Made by a program: the position numbers and the translations under genes. Of a stretch of 64,000 bases of DNA, positions 13,823 to 26,300 are shown piece by piece. The DNA lies in assembly GCF_032362555.1 (NCBI RefSeq), contig NC_083518.1, positions 5,468,501 through 5,532,500 of the forward strand, in the 5' to 3' direction. The notes beneath the pieces are model-generated. The model ran no database searches and was not told the DNA's origin. It saw only the letters and a list, made by a program, of their open reading frames with translations. Positions within the stretch are counted from its first letter, which is position 1; the number at the start of each line of letters is the position of its first letter. The stretch is from Amyelois transitella. Lineage: Eukaryota; Arthropoda; Insecta; Lepidoptera; Pyralidae.

Positions 13823-16104
13823 TCACCTCAAATCAGTCACATCGCCAGTCCACCAAAAAACTAAACTATTTTCAGCATTGCAGGAGTACCTCAAATCTTC
13901 ACTATGAATGTGTTCAACAACTTCACTTTGGTTTATATCCTCTTTACCTTCACTAATTTGTTCGGTTTCATCTAATAATTTAATTGGATCTTTGAAGTGG
14001 TATTGACCAGATCCTGTAGCTAGGATTGGCCTACAAGGATGTATAGAGACACTGTTACAGCAATCTTTGTGCAAAGGGAACTGTAATCAAAAAAAATCAA
14101 TCAATATAAACCTATCCTTATAATATAGTAAATGCGGAACTCTGTCTGTTACGCTTTTACGCCTAAACTACTGATCTGATATGAATGAAATTTGGCACAG
14201 AAATATAGTTGATCCTGAAAAAGAACAAAGGCAACATTTTATCACATATACATAAATTACCTTGTATGTCACATTGTCTCCTTGTATACTTGTTGAATCC
14301 AAACTATCTTTCCAGTCTACACTATCCACATCCCACACTTTGAGATTACCATCTGTACCACCAGTGACCAAATATTTCCCACACGGAGATATGTCAAAGT
14401 AAATTCTCTGATTTGTTGCTACCACTCTGCTGAGAATGTTGAGAGGTCTCCGGTAGTATCTAATATCCCATACGAGAAGACGGTGGTCCTTACGTGCACC
14501 GGAAACAAGTTTAAGACCATCTGGAGTAAATTTCATGTGTGTTACACCACCTGGAAATTTCACACATACAATGACAGAAAGAAATTATATAATTATAATT
14601 ACACATAAAATGTCCAGTGGGGCAAGCATGGTAAGCGCGACGCCATTTTTATCGCACGATAAACTATCCCTGTTTCACTTCATATAATGATATGAAATAG
14701 GACAGCAATCAAAACAGACAAAATTTTCTACAAAATCAAAACAGAATCACATGCACATACTACGCTAGTTGATTTTTTACATCTAATTGTACATTAAGAA
14801 AGAGAAAGAGGCGTGATTTTATGTATGTATGTAATTGTACATTAAGCAATTTCATTAAAACTATCTTAAAAATATGGGCTAGTTTACCAGAATGTCCATG
14901 CATTTTTCCTATACTCTTGTAAGTTCCTGTTTCAGCCAAACTATACAAGCTGATGGTTGTGTTCCAGGAGCCAATAGCCAGTAAGGAACTGTCCACAGCA
15001 AAACATGATGCGGGACTGGATATTTTGTGTTCCGCAAAGTCTCTGCCAGGCCTGTCGACAATGTTTTATATGAACTTTATATACAAATGATAATTAATTC
15101 ATCATCATTTTACAATATAAGATGTTAAAAATAGTTACCTATTTTCATTACGTAAAGTTTGCTCAGATTCACATTTATTATGATGAAGGTGATTAAATTA
15201 ATTTTTATTAGAGAAAAATTGTTACCTGTCAACATCAAATGTCCTCAACACTTTTTTGTATCCCGCAATAATTCTATTACCATCCTTGTTGAATGTGACT
15301 GACAATGCGGGCTCCATTTCATCCACAGCATTGAACCCTCTGTATGAACAGCGTAAAGATCCATCAAAGGCATCCCACATCTGCACAGGTGCATTCTGCC
15401 GAGTGGTAATCCAACTGAAAACTGAATTTTTAAAAAATATCTGACCTTTATGAACATATAATAAGATATTCTGTAAAAGTTATTCTTTAATACAATGATT
15501 TTATTTTACAGAACACATAAACATAAACAGTTACTTTTTTATACTAAATTATTATGAAATATGCATCTCATCTTTGCACATTCTTTGTTGTACCCTCCAC
15601 CATAGTGTATTGGGGCCTGGAGTCCTAGAGATTCCTACATTAGGTAATAAGTAATACAACAAAAAGATAAGTACAATAAATAAATACCCACCAGCATGAT
15701 TCAGGAATTCCACTATTCATAAATGGATACCAGCAGAAATCATAAACTAATCCAGCTTCTTTCACATGTATCACCGAGTCCAACACGTCAATAGTACGGC
15801 TAGATGAAACCCCTCCAAAATATAAATCCTTAGGTAACTCTGTTATGTGCACGCCATCATTATTCACTACTGAAAGGCAGCATGTACCATCTGGAGACCA
15901 TTTGCAACCACGCAAGTAAGGCTGAACGTCTTCTTTAGCCTTACAAGACCGTGTCCAAGAAGAATTGCAAAGTTCTAATAATGTTTTGCTGGCGAACAGA
16001 CTTGGGTATTGATAGGATATCTCTTCGCATGTTTCTGTTGAAGCGATTGCTGAGCCACCATTTTCAGTCTCCATTGTAAATGATGTATCCTGCGGTTCCT
16101 CCAT
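13823..16104 (-). CDS. WRAP53: Telomerase Cajal body protein 1 (WRAP53/TCAB1), WD40 repeat
   Basis: Binds CAB-box small RNAs and telomerase RNA and brings them to Cajal bodies; a WD40 propeller. I rebuilt five exons on the minus strand: 16104-15692, 15414-15226, 15051-14888, 14550-14261, 14080-13823, each flanked by GT..AG and in frame, giving 437 aa. Recognition rests on family-typical stretches: LRGCKWSPDGTC in exon 1, MWDAFDGSLRCSYR in exon 2, SGARKDHRLLVWDIR and NQRIYFDISPCGKYLVTGG in exon 4, NSVSIHPCRPILATGSGQ in exon 5. Human WRAP53 is 548 aa; the moth protein is shorter at both ends and lacks the proline-rich N-terminus. Introns 3 and 4 carry repeat fragments. It lies head-to-head with the lipase gene, 1.3 kb apart. 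The start is the first in-frame ATG of the exon. Confidence in family is high. Confidence 0.93.
14115..14240. repeat. Interspersed repeat tail in WRAP53 intron 4
   Basis: Contains AACTCTGTCTGTTACGCTTT, then CGCCTAAACTACTGATC and ATGAAATTTGGCACAGA. This is the 3' portion of a very common lepidopteran short element related by sequence style to those at 25188, 29477 and 39888. It sits just upstream of exon 5. Confidence 0.6.
14617..14720 (+). repeat. MITE-like fragment, CGCGACGCC family
   Basis: GGTAAGCGCGACGCC followed by ATTTTTATCGCACGATAAAC matches the end of the inverted-repeat element at 42346-42479. Only one end is recognisable. It lies in WRAP53 intron 3. Confidence 0.6.
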
Positions 16105-17386
16105 ATCTGAGTTAAAAAAGGTTTTTCATTCGGAAACAAAACAGTAAAAGTGGAAATCTACTAACCAATGTATGTTTAGCTGTGGTAAATAAACATAGCT
16201 CGCAAGTTCTCATACGGCTGATAGAAAGCAAGACAATATGGCATTGACAATGGGCACTTTTGTATACTGACAATGACATGTGATTGTGTCATTGACGCAA
16301 AAAAAGCAAGAATTTTCGATATGGATTTTGAGAATGTTGCGTCGGAGGTTGTATATATGCTCCAATCCGTGAAATCTATGCTTACGCGATTTAGGTTTGT
16401 CGCTGTTTTTTAGTGATAGCGTCGCGTGATTTTATTTTTTATTGTTGTGACGTATGGCGTAGACATGTCACCACAATATGTGCCCGGTGGTTCCCGGCAC
16501 CAATACAAAAAAAAATGGGACCACTCCATCTCTTTCCCAAGGATGTCGTAAAAGGCAACTAAGGGATAGATTTAAAATTTGGGATTCTTTTTTAGGCGAT
16601 GAGCTTGTAACCTGTCACTATTGGAATCTCTCGTGGCTGATCAGTCTTCAAGATTGTTGGCTCTATCTACCCCACAAGGGTTATATATGTGACTATATGT
16701 ATCACAAAATCTTAATAAAAACAGATGCAAAATAATTTACTATAATACCATTGATACTATTATGCCACATCCAGATTGCGCTCTGTGAACTTTAGATCCG
16801 TGGTTGCCCGACGCGCAACTAGCAGTCGACGCAGATTTTTGTGACTCCTACCCTACATAGTTCCTTATTTTAATTTTTGTTTTATATACGCTCGCTGTCT
16901 TGCTATAATTATGATGTACATTGTTAGTTTCTCAGTAAGTGAATTGTTAATTCTTTATGAGGAAATAAAGTTCTTTAAACATAAAATATCGAAAAAGCAT
17001 TAGCCCTTATACCCAAACCGCGCTTTTTAAAACCAGAATGAGCGCTTTTCTTCAAAAACAGCTTACAACACTATACAGATTTTATGTTTTTCGTCCTGTG
17101 AGTCCTGTCGATTCGATCAGGCGACAGCTGTCATGTCATGTCAATTTGTCAATATCTCGTCATGTCATATTCGGTGGTGTGCGTGTGATCTATTCAATCC
17201 GTAATAATATTATTAATTTAATTGCAAATTAATAATATAGTGCAGTATGTAGCATCTGTTTTGACTATAAATGGTTTTCTTAATTCTGCAGATAGTGTTG
17301 ATACAATGATAGACCATTGTAGCAACTGCAAATTTTGTAATTACCATTTTTATAATTGATGTCGTGTGTCAGTCAATACATAACAA
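16105..17386. promoter_or_regulatory. Divergent intergenic region WRAP53/HSL
   Basis: Separates the minus-strand WRAP53 start from the plus-strand lipase start and should contain both promoters. It includes a family A repeat (16481-16702). A segment at about 16785-16985 ends in AGGAAATAAAGTTC and looks like the 3' end of a retroposed sequence; its source is not recognised. I could not place a TATA box or initiator with confidence. Confidence 0.45.
16481..16702 (+). repeat. Microsatellite-tailed repeat A
   Basis: Forward copy from CCGGTGGTTCCCGGCACC to TGTGACTATATGTA, diverged in the middle. It lies in the divergent promoter region of WRAP53 and HSL. Confidence 0.85.
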
Positions 17387-20300
17387 ATGAGTGTTTTTTT
17401 TTATTTAAAATGGACTTTGCAGATGAGGTTTAACTTGTTTACCCGTGGATTTCTATACGCTCGACGAAAATTGCCGAAGATGGCTTTTACGGAATCCCCA
17501 GCAAAAGCTTCGCTGTGCTGTGAAGAAAATGGTGAAGGAGCTCCGCCGACATACGCTATGTATGAAGCTTTAAAGGATTCATGCCAAAATAACGCCAAGT
17601 ATTTCCAGCCTGATGATAGTGAAAATGGCCAGAGACTCTACCAAGGGTTCATGACTTTAATTGATCATATAGACACTGTCTGGCCTTTAGTAGATCATGT
17701 GAGGAGGGTATGTATTAATAAGTCTTTCACTTGAGTAAGAAAATCAGTATAAATTCAGTTTTGTAAAACATTGGATTCCCATGAAATTCTTTTTTCAGGT
17801 ATCAAAACTATACTTCAATTAAATCTATGTATATTCATGTCAATAATATCTATAACTGTTTAAAAAAAATTTAAAACCTGAACATTTCAGTACAAATAAG
17901 GCAGGAATCCCCTTTGATTTACTTATGTTCTTTGTAACTATCTGATCTTTACTATATAACTGCTGTTAATACAACATTGCTGTTTATGTCCGCATGTTAA
18001 CTGAAATATTTATGTATGTATGTAGTGTACTACATAGATGCAAAACTCAATGTCCTTACCATACAAAGAGAGAAATGTTGAGGCTTCAGAAATAATGCTG
18101 ATTGCAATATTTATATAGTAACAGACAGAAGGTATGCCAAGAGCAAAAAGTTGTGTAAACAATACACAGATGTCTGTTAAACTTTGCTCATGTGATCTTG
18201 AAATGAGTCATGCTTTTTATTGTTGAAGATGGTTGATTTAACCTTTGCACTTAAAGTCTATTAGGTAATTTATGTTGTTCATCTTTGTATATCAAGTAAT
18301 AATGCATAACTTCAAAATCACTTTATATTCTTACACAATTATTATTATATATTTTTCATATTGTTTCTTTTTATTTTATATTGTTTTAAGATCCTGTAAG
18401 ATTATATGTTATGCTTCATACATACATAAAATCAAAATCTTTCCGGGAGGGGTAAGCAGAGACTACCTCTTTCCACTTCATCTTTGTATATCAAGTAATA
18501 ATGCATAACTTCAAAATCACTTTATATTCTTACACAATTATTATTATATATTTTTCATATTGTTTCTTTTTATTTTATATTGTTTTAAGATCCTGTAAGA
18601 TTATATGTTATGCTTCATACATACATAAAATCAAAATCTTTCCGGGAGGGGTAAGCAGAGACTACCTCTTTCCACTTGCCAAGATCTCTGCACATTTCCT
18701 TCGCATCCACATTCATAACTCTCTAAAATACATACATACATAAAATCACGCCTCTTTCCCGGAGGGGTAGGCAGAGACTGCCTCTTTCCACTTGCCATGA
18801 TCTCTGCATATTTCCTTCGCTTCATCCACATTCATAACTCTCTTCATGCAAGCTCGGCAGTTTCGGGTACTTTTGACCTGACCCTTTACCAGGACGTCCT
18901 TAATTTGATCAAGATACGTTCGTCTAGGTCTAAAATATGTTATACTAATTTGATTATATATGTTAAATGTCAAGTACATGCCTGTTAAAACAACATCTCT
19001 TTATAGTGGTGTCCAGGGTGCGCCTTTTGAACATGACCTCGGATTGGGCAAGTTAGGTTTTTACTTAAACACACTCCCGTCTAACCTCCTCTCCATTTAC
19101 AGATATTTTGGATAATAGTGAAACTGTACCATGTAGAATAGGAACAGATTGATTGATCCTATTCTAAAATACTTTCTTTAAATTTATGTGTATGTATGTA
19201 TATGTGTAGTATAAACATTTAACTTTTTTTCACTCTCCAGGTGGCACCACAATATGATTTTGATGAGAAGTCACCAGGTAATGGTTACCGCAGCTTTGTA
19301 TCAGTGGTCGACTCCTGTGTTTTACATGGCTTGAAACTAAGCCGGCAAGTTTGCACAGGCAGGGATGCCCTTCTCTTTCGAAAAGGTTATTTTGTGAAGT
19401 AAGTATATGATTACAATCATAAATAATTTTTGTTGTTGAAAAAATTAGAAAATATGTACTCACATAGATACATATACTATCACATATTATACTTACAAGG
19501 TAAACAGAGCCAACACTGAAGAAAAGACTGAAAGGCCACATTCAGCTGTATGGTTTAACAATGGAATTAAGAATATAAAACTGACACCATATCGCCTATC
19601 TTATTTCCAAGTATATTAGCTTTACCCTTGATTTTCATTGATTGACTTTTTACATACATACATATAATCAAGTCTATATCCCTTGCAGTATAGACAAAAC
19701 CTTCAGTCTTGAAAAGACTGAAAAATCACATTCAGCTGTTCGGCTATATGATAGAATTGAGATTCAAATAGTGACAGGTTGGCAGCTCATCGTCCAAAAG
19801 AAGGAACCCAAGTCATTAACTTTTCCCTTAGTCGCCTTTTACGAGATTACGATGGACTTATTATTTTCTATCAATAGGGAAATAGAGTCATGCGGACAAT
19901 TGCTGGCCTCCCTAGGCACATGTCTGCACCACCTCCACACTCTGTTATCGTGGTCGCCGCCCGGGGACCTGTTTCCAACTGAACCACACTCTCCTGAAGA
20001 ACTGTTTGCTCAAGCCGACACCATCAATCAGTATTGTTTCTACGGCAGATGTCTGGGATTTCAGGTGAGTTCCTGCAGAGGTAATCAAAACCGTCTCAAT
20101 ACCTCTGGTAAAGTTTATATTACGTCGTCGTTCAGAATTGTGACCCCACAGATTCATCTGTTTACAATGTTTGTTTTTTTTATTTTATTTAACCTTTTTT
20201 TATTGAACTTTTGATAGTGTATGTCGCAGTCTGATTGATGATAAGCAAGATGAGGTCTAAGGTGGTACATGCCTACATACAAATAATGCTTATATTTCCT

Positions 20301-23300
20301 TAATTTTATGTAATGGAAACACACATTGGGAGTTAATTTCAGATTTAAGCAGTTCAAGATATTATAAAACGATGGGTTTTACTGAAATTTTGCTTTTAGT
20401 CTTTGTTGCTGGCTATGTCTACCTCGCAAGTGATAAACATATAATCACGTCTATATCCCTTGCGGGATAGACAGAGCCGACAGTCTTTTAAAGACTGATA
20501 GGCCACGTTCAGCTATTTGGCTTTAAGATAGAATTGAGATTCAAATAGTGACAGGTTGCTAGCCCATCGCTAAAAGAAGAATCCCAAGTTTATAAGCCTA
20601 CCCCTTAGTCGCCTTTTACGAAATCCATGGGAGAGAGATGGAGTGGTCCTATTCTTTTTTCTATTGGTGCCGGGAACCACACGTGGGATATAGACGTGTT
20701 TATAAGTATGTCGCCGACATCTGATTGATTAGTATTATTGCTCATCATGAAATTTACTAAAATAAGTAAAAGGCTATCTATATTGATTACTATACTTAGA
20801 TAACAGTTTTCAATATAAGCACATTGAAGATTCATATGTTTCGAAATGAATACTTTTATGTTAACATAGTAACGATGGGATATCGATTAAGACAAGTACA
20901 TAATGTGTATTCGTGACCTGATTGTAGTGGCCTAAATTCAGTCGTATGATTCGATGACTTGCAGAACTTTATTACTTGCCTAAAGTCGTATTTATGAATC
21001 AGAAAAGCCAAGTAACAGGTCGATTTACTTGTGCATAATAATAAAGTATCTGCATGTGTTACTTTTCGGTACCCTAAGATGGTTTTCAAACGGTTATACT
21101 ATTTATTGAAATAATATATTTGGCCTCATGACTTCAAATGACCTTACATTGTAATGTAGACAATGTAACAAGATTACTAGGAACTGTGATATGACTTTGA
21201 CCTAACCTCTTATTATATAGTTCCCAATTATCTATTGTTGCACAGTTAAGAATAACAATAATGGATATTTTTTGTGTCAGCTTCATCTTATTCTTAAAAT
21301 ATTTTGTTCCGGTTACGCCTTGCGCCTGAGAAGACTCGGGAGCCCTATGACCATGATCCGCTTTGATTGCGATATCTTCTTAATAACGAACGTGAAAGGC
21401 TGTCTTTCTATTACACCTGTAAAGCTCGAAGTTGTAAATAGTGCCGTGTGGTTCCCGGCACCAATTGAAAAAGAATAGAACCACTCCATCTCTTTCCCAT
21501 GGACGTCGTAAAAGGCGACTAAGGAATAGCCTTATAGACTTATCTCAATCCTATCATTAAGCCAAACAGCTGAACGTGGTCTATCAGTCTTTTCGATAAT
21601 GTTGGCTCTGTCTACCCCACAACACAATAAACGTGATAATATCTATGTAAAAAGAAAAAGACGATAAGACATATTGCCTATCAACATACATAAAATCACG
21701 CCTCTTTCCCAGAGGGGTAGGCAGAGACTACCTCTTTCCACTTGCTACGTTCTCTGCACACTTCCTTCGCTTCACATTTATAACTCTCTTCATGCAAGCT
21801 CGGCGGTTTCGGATACTCTTGACCTGACCCTTTACCAGGATACCTTTACCCTTTATCTACGTTAGTGAATAAGTACCCTTATCTTCCCATTCACTATGAA
21901 TGGAAATTTGTCGGCTGTCGTAACGTCTCACCTCCAAGATCATATTAACAGGAGGACCATTTTATGTAACCGACACGATTTTGTAACTGTTTCTCCTATC
22001 TTTCCATCCATCGTACTTCGGTACCCAGAGTCCACTGTTATACGGACTTTTATTCAATGCCAATGAAATTACTTCCAGTTCCTCCCATCGATGCGGGGTA
22101 TACTGAAAGGCATATCGATATGCATGGCGGGGTTCTCCGAAGCGTACTACAGCCACGGGAACCTGATCAGCTCGGTGTGGACCGGCGGGCAGTACCTCAT
22201 AGACCCGGAGATGAGGGCGAGAAGGATCGTGAACATATCTCAGTCCGCCAGTGTGGAGTTCTGCAAGGCTTTCTGGTTTCTCGCTGAGAGTGGTAAGGAA
22301 ACTTTTTAAAGTTGAGCGAAGTGCAAAGTAGAAATATTCCCATTAAAGAGTAAACTCTGACACTGGTGAAAATATTATAATAAGTAAGTAAACGTCACTA
22401 AATTTGCCCTATACTTAGTGACTCAACAATGTAATTAAGGGTTTAATTTTTTTTTCAGAAATAATGAAACGTGTTCCGAGCCTGATGTCATCTACAGTGG
22501 CCGTCAACAAACTGATCACGATTCCGCCTGAGCCTATTACTGTGCTGACGACAGACGGAAAGGAATCCACCGTCTTGCCGCCCACTGTACATCTTGGCTT
22601 ACAAGGGCTCAATGTGCGGCTCATCAGTGTTAATAAGAGAATGGGGATGGTAAGTAATGACTTGAATAATTTTTAGAATAAACTTTGATAATCGTGATAA
22701 CAAGTCTTTTTTGATTACATACATACTTGAAATCACGTCTATATCCCTTGCGGAGTAGACAGAGCCAACAGTATTGAAAAGACTGAAAGGCCACATTCGG
22801 CTGTTGTAAGGACTGTTGATTTTATGGATTTATCCGAAAGGTGCATCATAGTAAGGTCTCGTAATGACTTATTATTTTTAATTTCATATTATGTGTATTG
22901 ATTGTTCACTTTAAAGTAAAACATACATACATATGGTCACGTCTATATCCCTTGCGGGGTAGACAGAGCCAACAGTCTTGAAAAGACTGAGTGCCGTGTG
23001 ATTCCCGGAACCAATACAAAAAAGAATAGGATCACTCCATCTCTATCCTATGGATGTTGTAAAAGGCGACTAAGGCTTACAAACTTGGGATTCTTTTTTA
23101 GGCGATGGGCTAGCAACCTGTCACTAGTTGAATCTTAATTCTATCGTTAAGCCAAATAGCTGAACGTTGCCATTCACTCTTTTCTTTTTAAGGTAAAAAT
23201 GAAAAATAAATAAACGTTAGTATAATTTTTCAGGCTGGCGAAGGCCCGTCCACCTTGCCGCCGTCCGACGGCATCATATTTCACTGCCACGGCGGGGGTT

Positions 23301-26300
23301 TCGTCGCCCAAAGCTCTAAATCTCACGAGACATACTTAAGAGAATGGGCTGCCAAGTTAAATGTGCCCATATTGTCTATAGACTACAGTTTAGCCCCACA
23401 AGCACCCTTCCCTAGGGCATTGGAGGAGGTTTACTACGCGTACTGCTGGATGATCAATAATTTTAAGGAGATCGGAACTACGGGTATGGCATGTTTCAAT
23501 TTTGACACCTAACAGAAGTTTATTGAAAAGTTTCAGTAGTATAGTTTAATAAAAATTAATTTTTGAAAAAGCAAAAGCTGTTTTTCATTTCAATTTCAGT
23601 CGTCAAGATAATCTTTTATCGTTTGCACAACGCCTTGTAGCTGCCATCTTTGCCACATGGTGTTTTAACTTTATCTAATTAGCTTTAATATAATGTTTGT
23701 TTTTTTTAATAACTTTGTTCATTTATTATTTTTTTAATTTTGCAATAACGGTGTCGAAAATTAAGTCATGAGTCTATGACAAAATAGGCACATTTAAAAA
23801 TGCAATAACATTTTTATTTTCTTTTAGGTAAAAGAATAGTTTTCGCCGGAGATTCTGCAGGTGCGAATCTCATAGCAGGCTGCACGCTAAAGATCCTATC
23901 ATCTGGTCTGCGAACTCCTGATGGTTTATTCATGGCGTATGCCCCACTGTTGGTCAGCTTTATACCGAGCCCAGCGAGGCTTCTGTGTCTAATGGACCCG
24001 CTGCTGCCTTTTGGGTTCATGATGAGGTGTCTTAAAGGTGAGAAGGTCTTTTACGATTCATCTTTCTTTAAAATTCTATCATAAGGTCTCTAACTCGTGG
24101 CATATGCCTCACTATTGATCAGTTTCATAAAAATCCTAGTAAGGATTGATTGTCTTCTGCTGCTACCTTTTGGGTCCATGATGAGGTGTCTCAAAGATGA
24201 GGTTTTTTTTTATGATTTTTGCCAAACTATTTAAACAACACCTTTTCTATTCCTGTCACGATATCCTGTTTCACATTGCAACAATCCCATACCACACTAT
24301 TTCATATTCTATCACTAATTTTACTACCTTATGATATCTAAGTACTACGCGTTTTAATTACCACCGCTTTTGTTCTATCTCTTACTCCACACATTAGTGT
24401 TAGGACTAAACTTTCCACTATACACCTATGGTTTGATAGATACATCAGTAAGGTTGTATATTTGTGATTCAGCGTACGCCAGCCCCGGCGCCGCGGGCGC
24501 GGGCAGGGAGCAGAAGCGAGAGGGCGCCGCGCTGTCGGGGAGCACCACGCCGCTCGACAGCAATGGATTCCTCAAAGTTAGCCCCACACAAGGTATACCC
24601 ACAAATACTATTTATATTTATGTATATAACTATTTAACCACACTAACTAAATAACACAGTCACTAGGCTAAATACTTTTAAAGCATTATATATATAATAT
24701 ATAGTACGAAAGAAGAAAAGAAGAAAAAGGGAAAGAGGCGTGATTTTATGTATGTATGTACAATCTGTGTACAAAAATTCAACGGGCATAGTTGCAAGTC
24801 ACTCTATTTAAGCTACCTTTAGCTTAGTGATGAAATTAATAGCACGTGTTCACACAAGTCGCCAGCCTTATGTTCTTCGTGTCATTAATTAAAAATATAC
24901 ACTATATCAGTGAAGCATATTCCTTACATTTACTTACAGGTATTTGTTTCAAATTCCAATAATTGACACTACTTGAGAAGTTTGGACCTTATTTTGCATT
25001 CCTTATTGAACAGAGGGAGCCAGCGAAGGTCCGTCATCATTCGAAGAGGTGTCTCCTTCAGACTTGGCAGAGTTGCATGCTCACAAGTCTGGAAGTGAAC
25101 GAAGGAAGTCCTCAGACACGACCATCAGCGCAGCCTCGCTACAGAGCGAACACACCGCAACAGGTAACAGATTATTATTTTATGACAGACTAGCTGACCC
25201 GGCAAATGCTGTTTTGCCAATTATTTTTATATATTATAACGGAACCCTATTTTTTTTTTTTCAAAATAAAATATAGTCTATGTTACTCGTGGATAATGTA
25301 GCTTTCGAATGGTGAAAGAATTTTTAAAATCGGTCCAGTAGTTTTTGAGCCTATTCATTACAACCAAACAAACAAAGTTTTCCTCTTTATAATATTAGTG
25401 TAGATGGACTTTTCAAATGTCAAATGTCAAAACCTTTTGACATAATTTTTCTTGTGGTAATACAACAAAATAAAAGCCCCTTCGGTCATTTTATTTTGGG
25501 CCTTTAGATACCAGGATTTAAATCAGAAATGTTTTTTTTCCTAAGCGTGTCCGATGTATTTGTCAAATTAACTAACACATGTTTTAATTGCTATTTTTAA
25601 ATTTTAAAATATTTTGTATTATTATGGCAAAGTCTAAGTGATACGTAATTCGGCAGGCGTGACCCCCTCAGAGGACAGATCCCAACAGTACGTGTCGGAG
25701 TTCCTGGAGCGTTACGTGCTGGACAGCGACACCGACTCCGAGGGCCGCAGGATCCCCGTCATAAAGCCGAACAAGCACGCGTGCTGCAGGAAGGAACAAT
25801 CTCAAAGGTAAGCAACAATTGTTACCTTTGGTAGGTACAGATAATAAATACTAAACGCGACATTTGGATCGTGATACATGAAATAATTTTACTTTGTAAG
25901 CTTGGACTGGCGACACACTAGCGAAAAAAAATTTAACTCGCTTACTTTTTTAATTAACTGCGTTCGATATTCCAAATGAATATCGAACAGAACTCAATAT
26001 GAATGTTGCCAGCTTATGTTAGTAACTTCTAACTCTTGCAAAAATGAAATGACAGTAGCGATAAGATTTAATTATTTTTATGTATTTTTCCCTTAAACCA
26101 CACTTAAGTTATAATTGCAAAAGTGAGTTGTTTGTTTATTATCTTGAAATTTCACGTATATATAATAAAGAGTCTGAACAAGGACATAGGGCAAGTTCAT
26201 TCCGCTAAACAGTTCCCGTGGGATTTGCAAAAAAACCTGTATACTGTAGGTAGTAATAAATATAGTAATTTTTCGAGATCCAAATTGAAAGACACACACT

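Noticed and set aside
19642-20214. 190-codon ORF on the plus strand
   Set aside because: It reads through a family A repeat and then HSL exon 3 in the exon's frame; only 19878-20064 is real coding sequence.
22057-22287. Alternative frame over HSL exon 4
   Set aside because: The frame giving [14 protein letters not shown] matches HSL and joins in phase to exons 3 and 5; the other frame does not.
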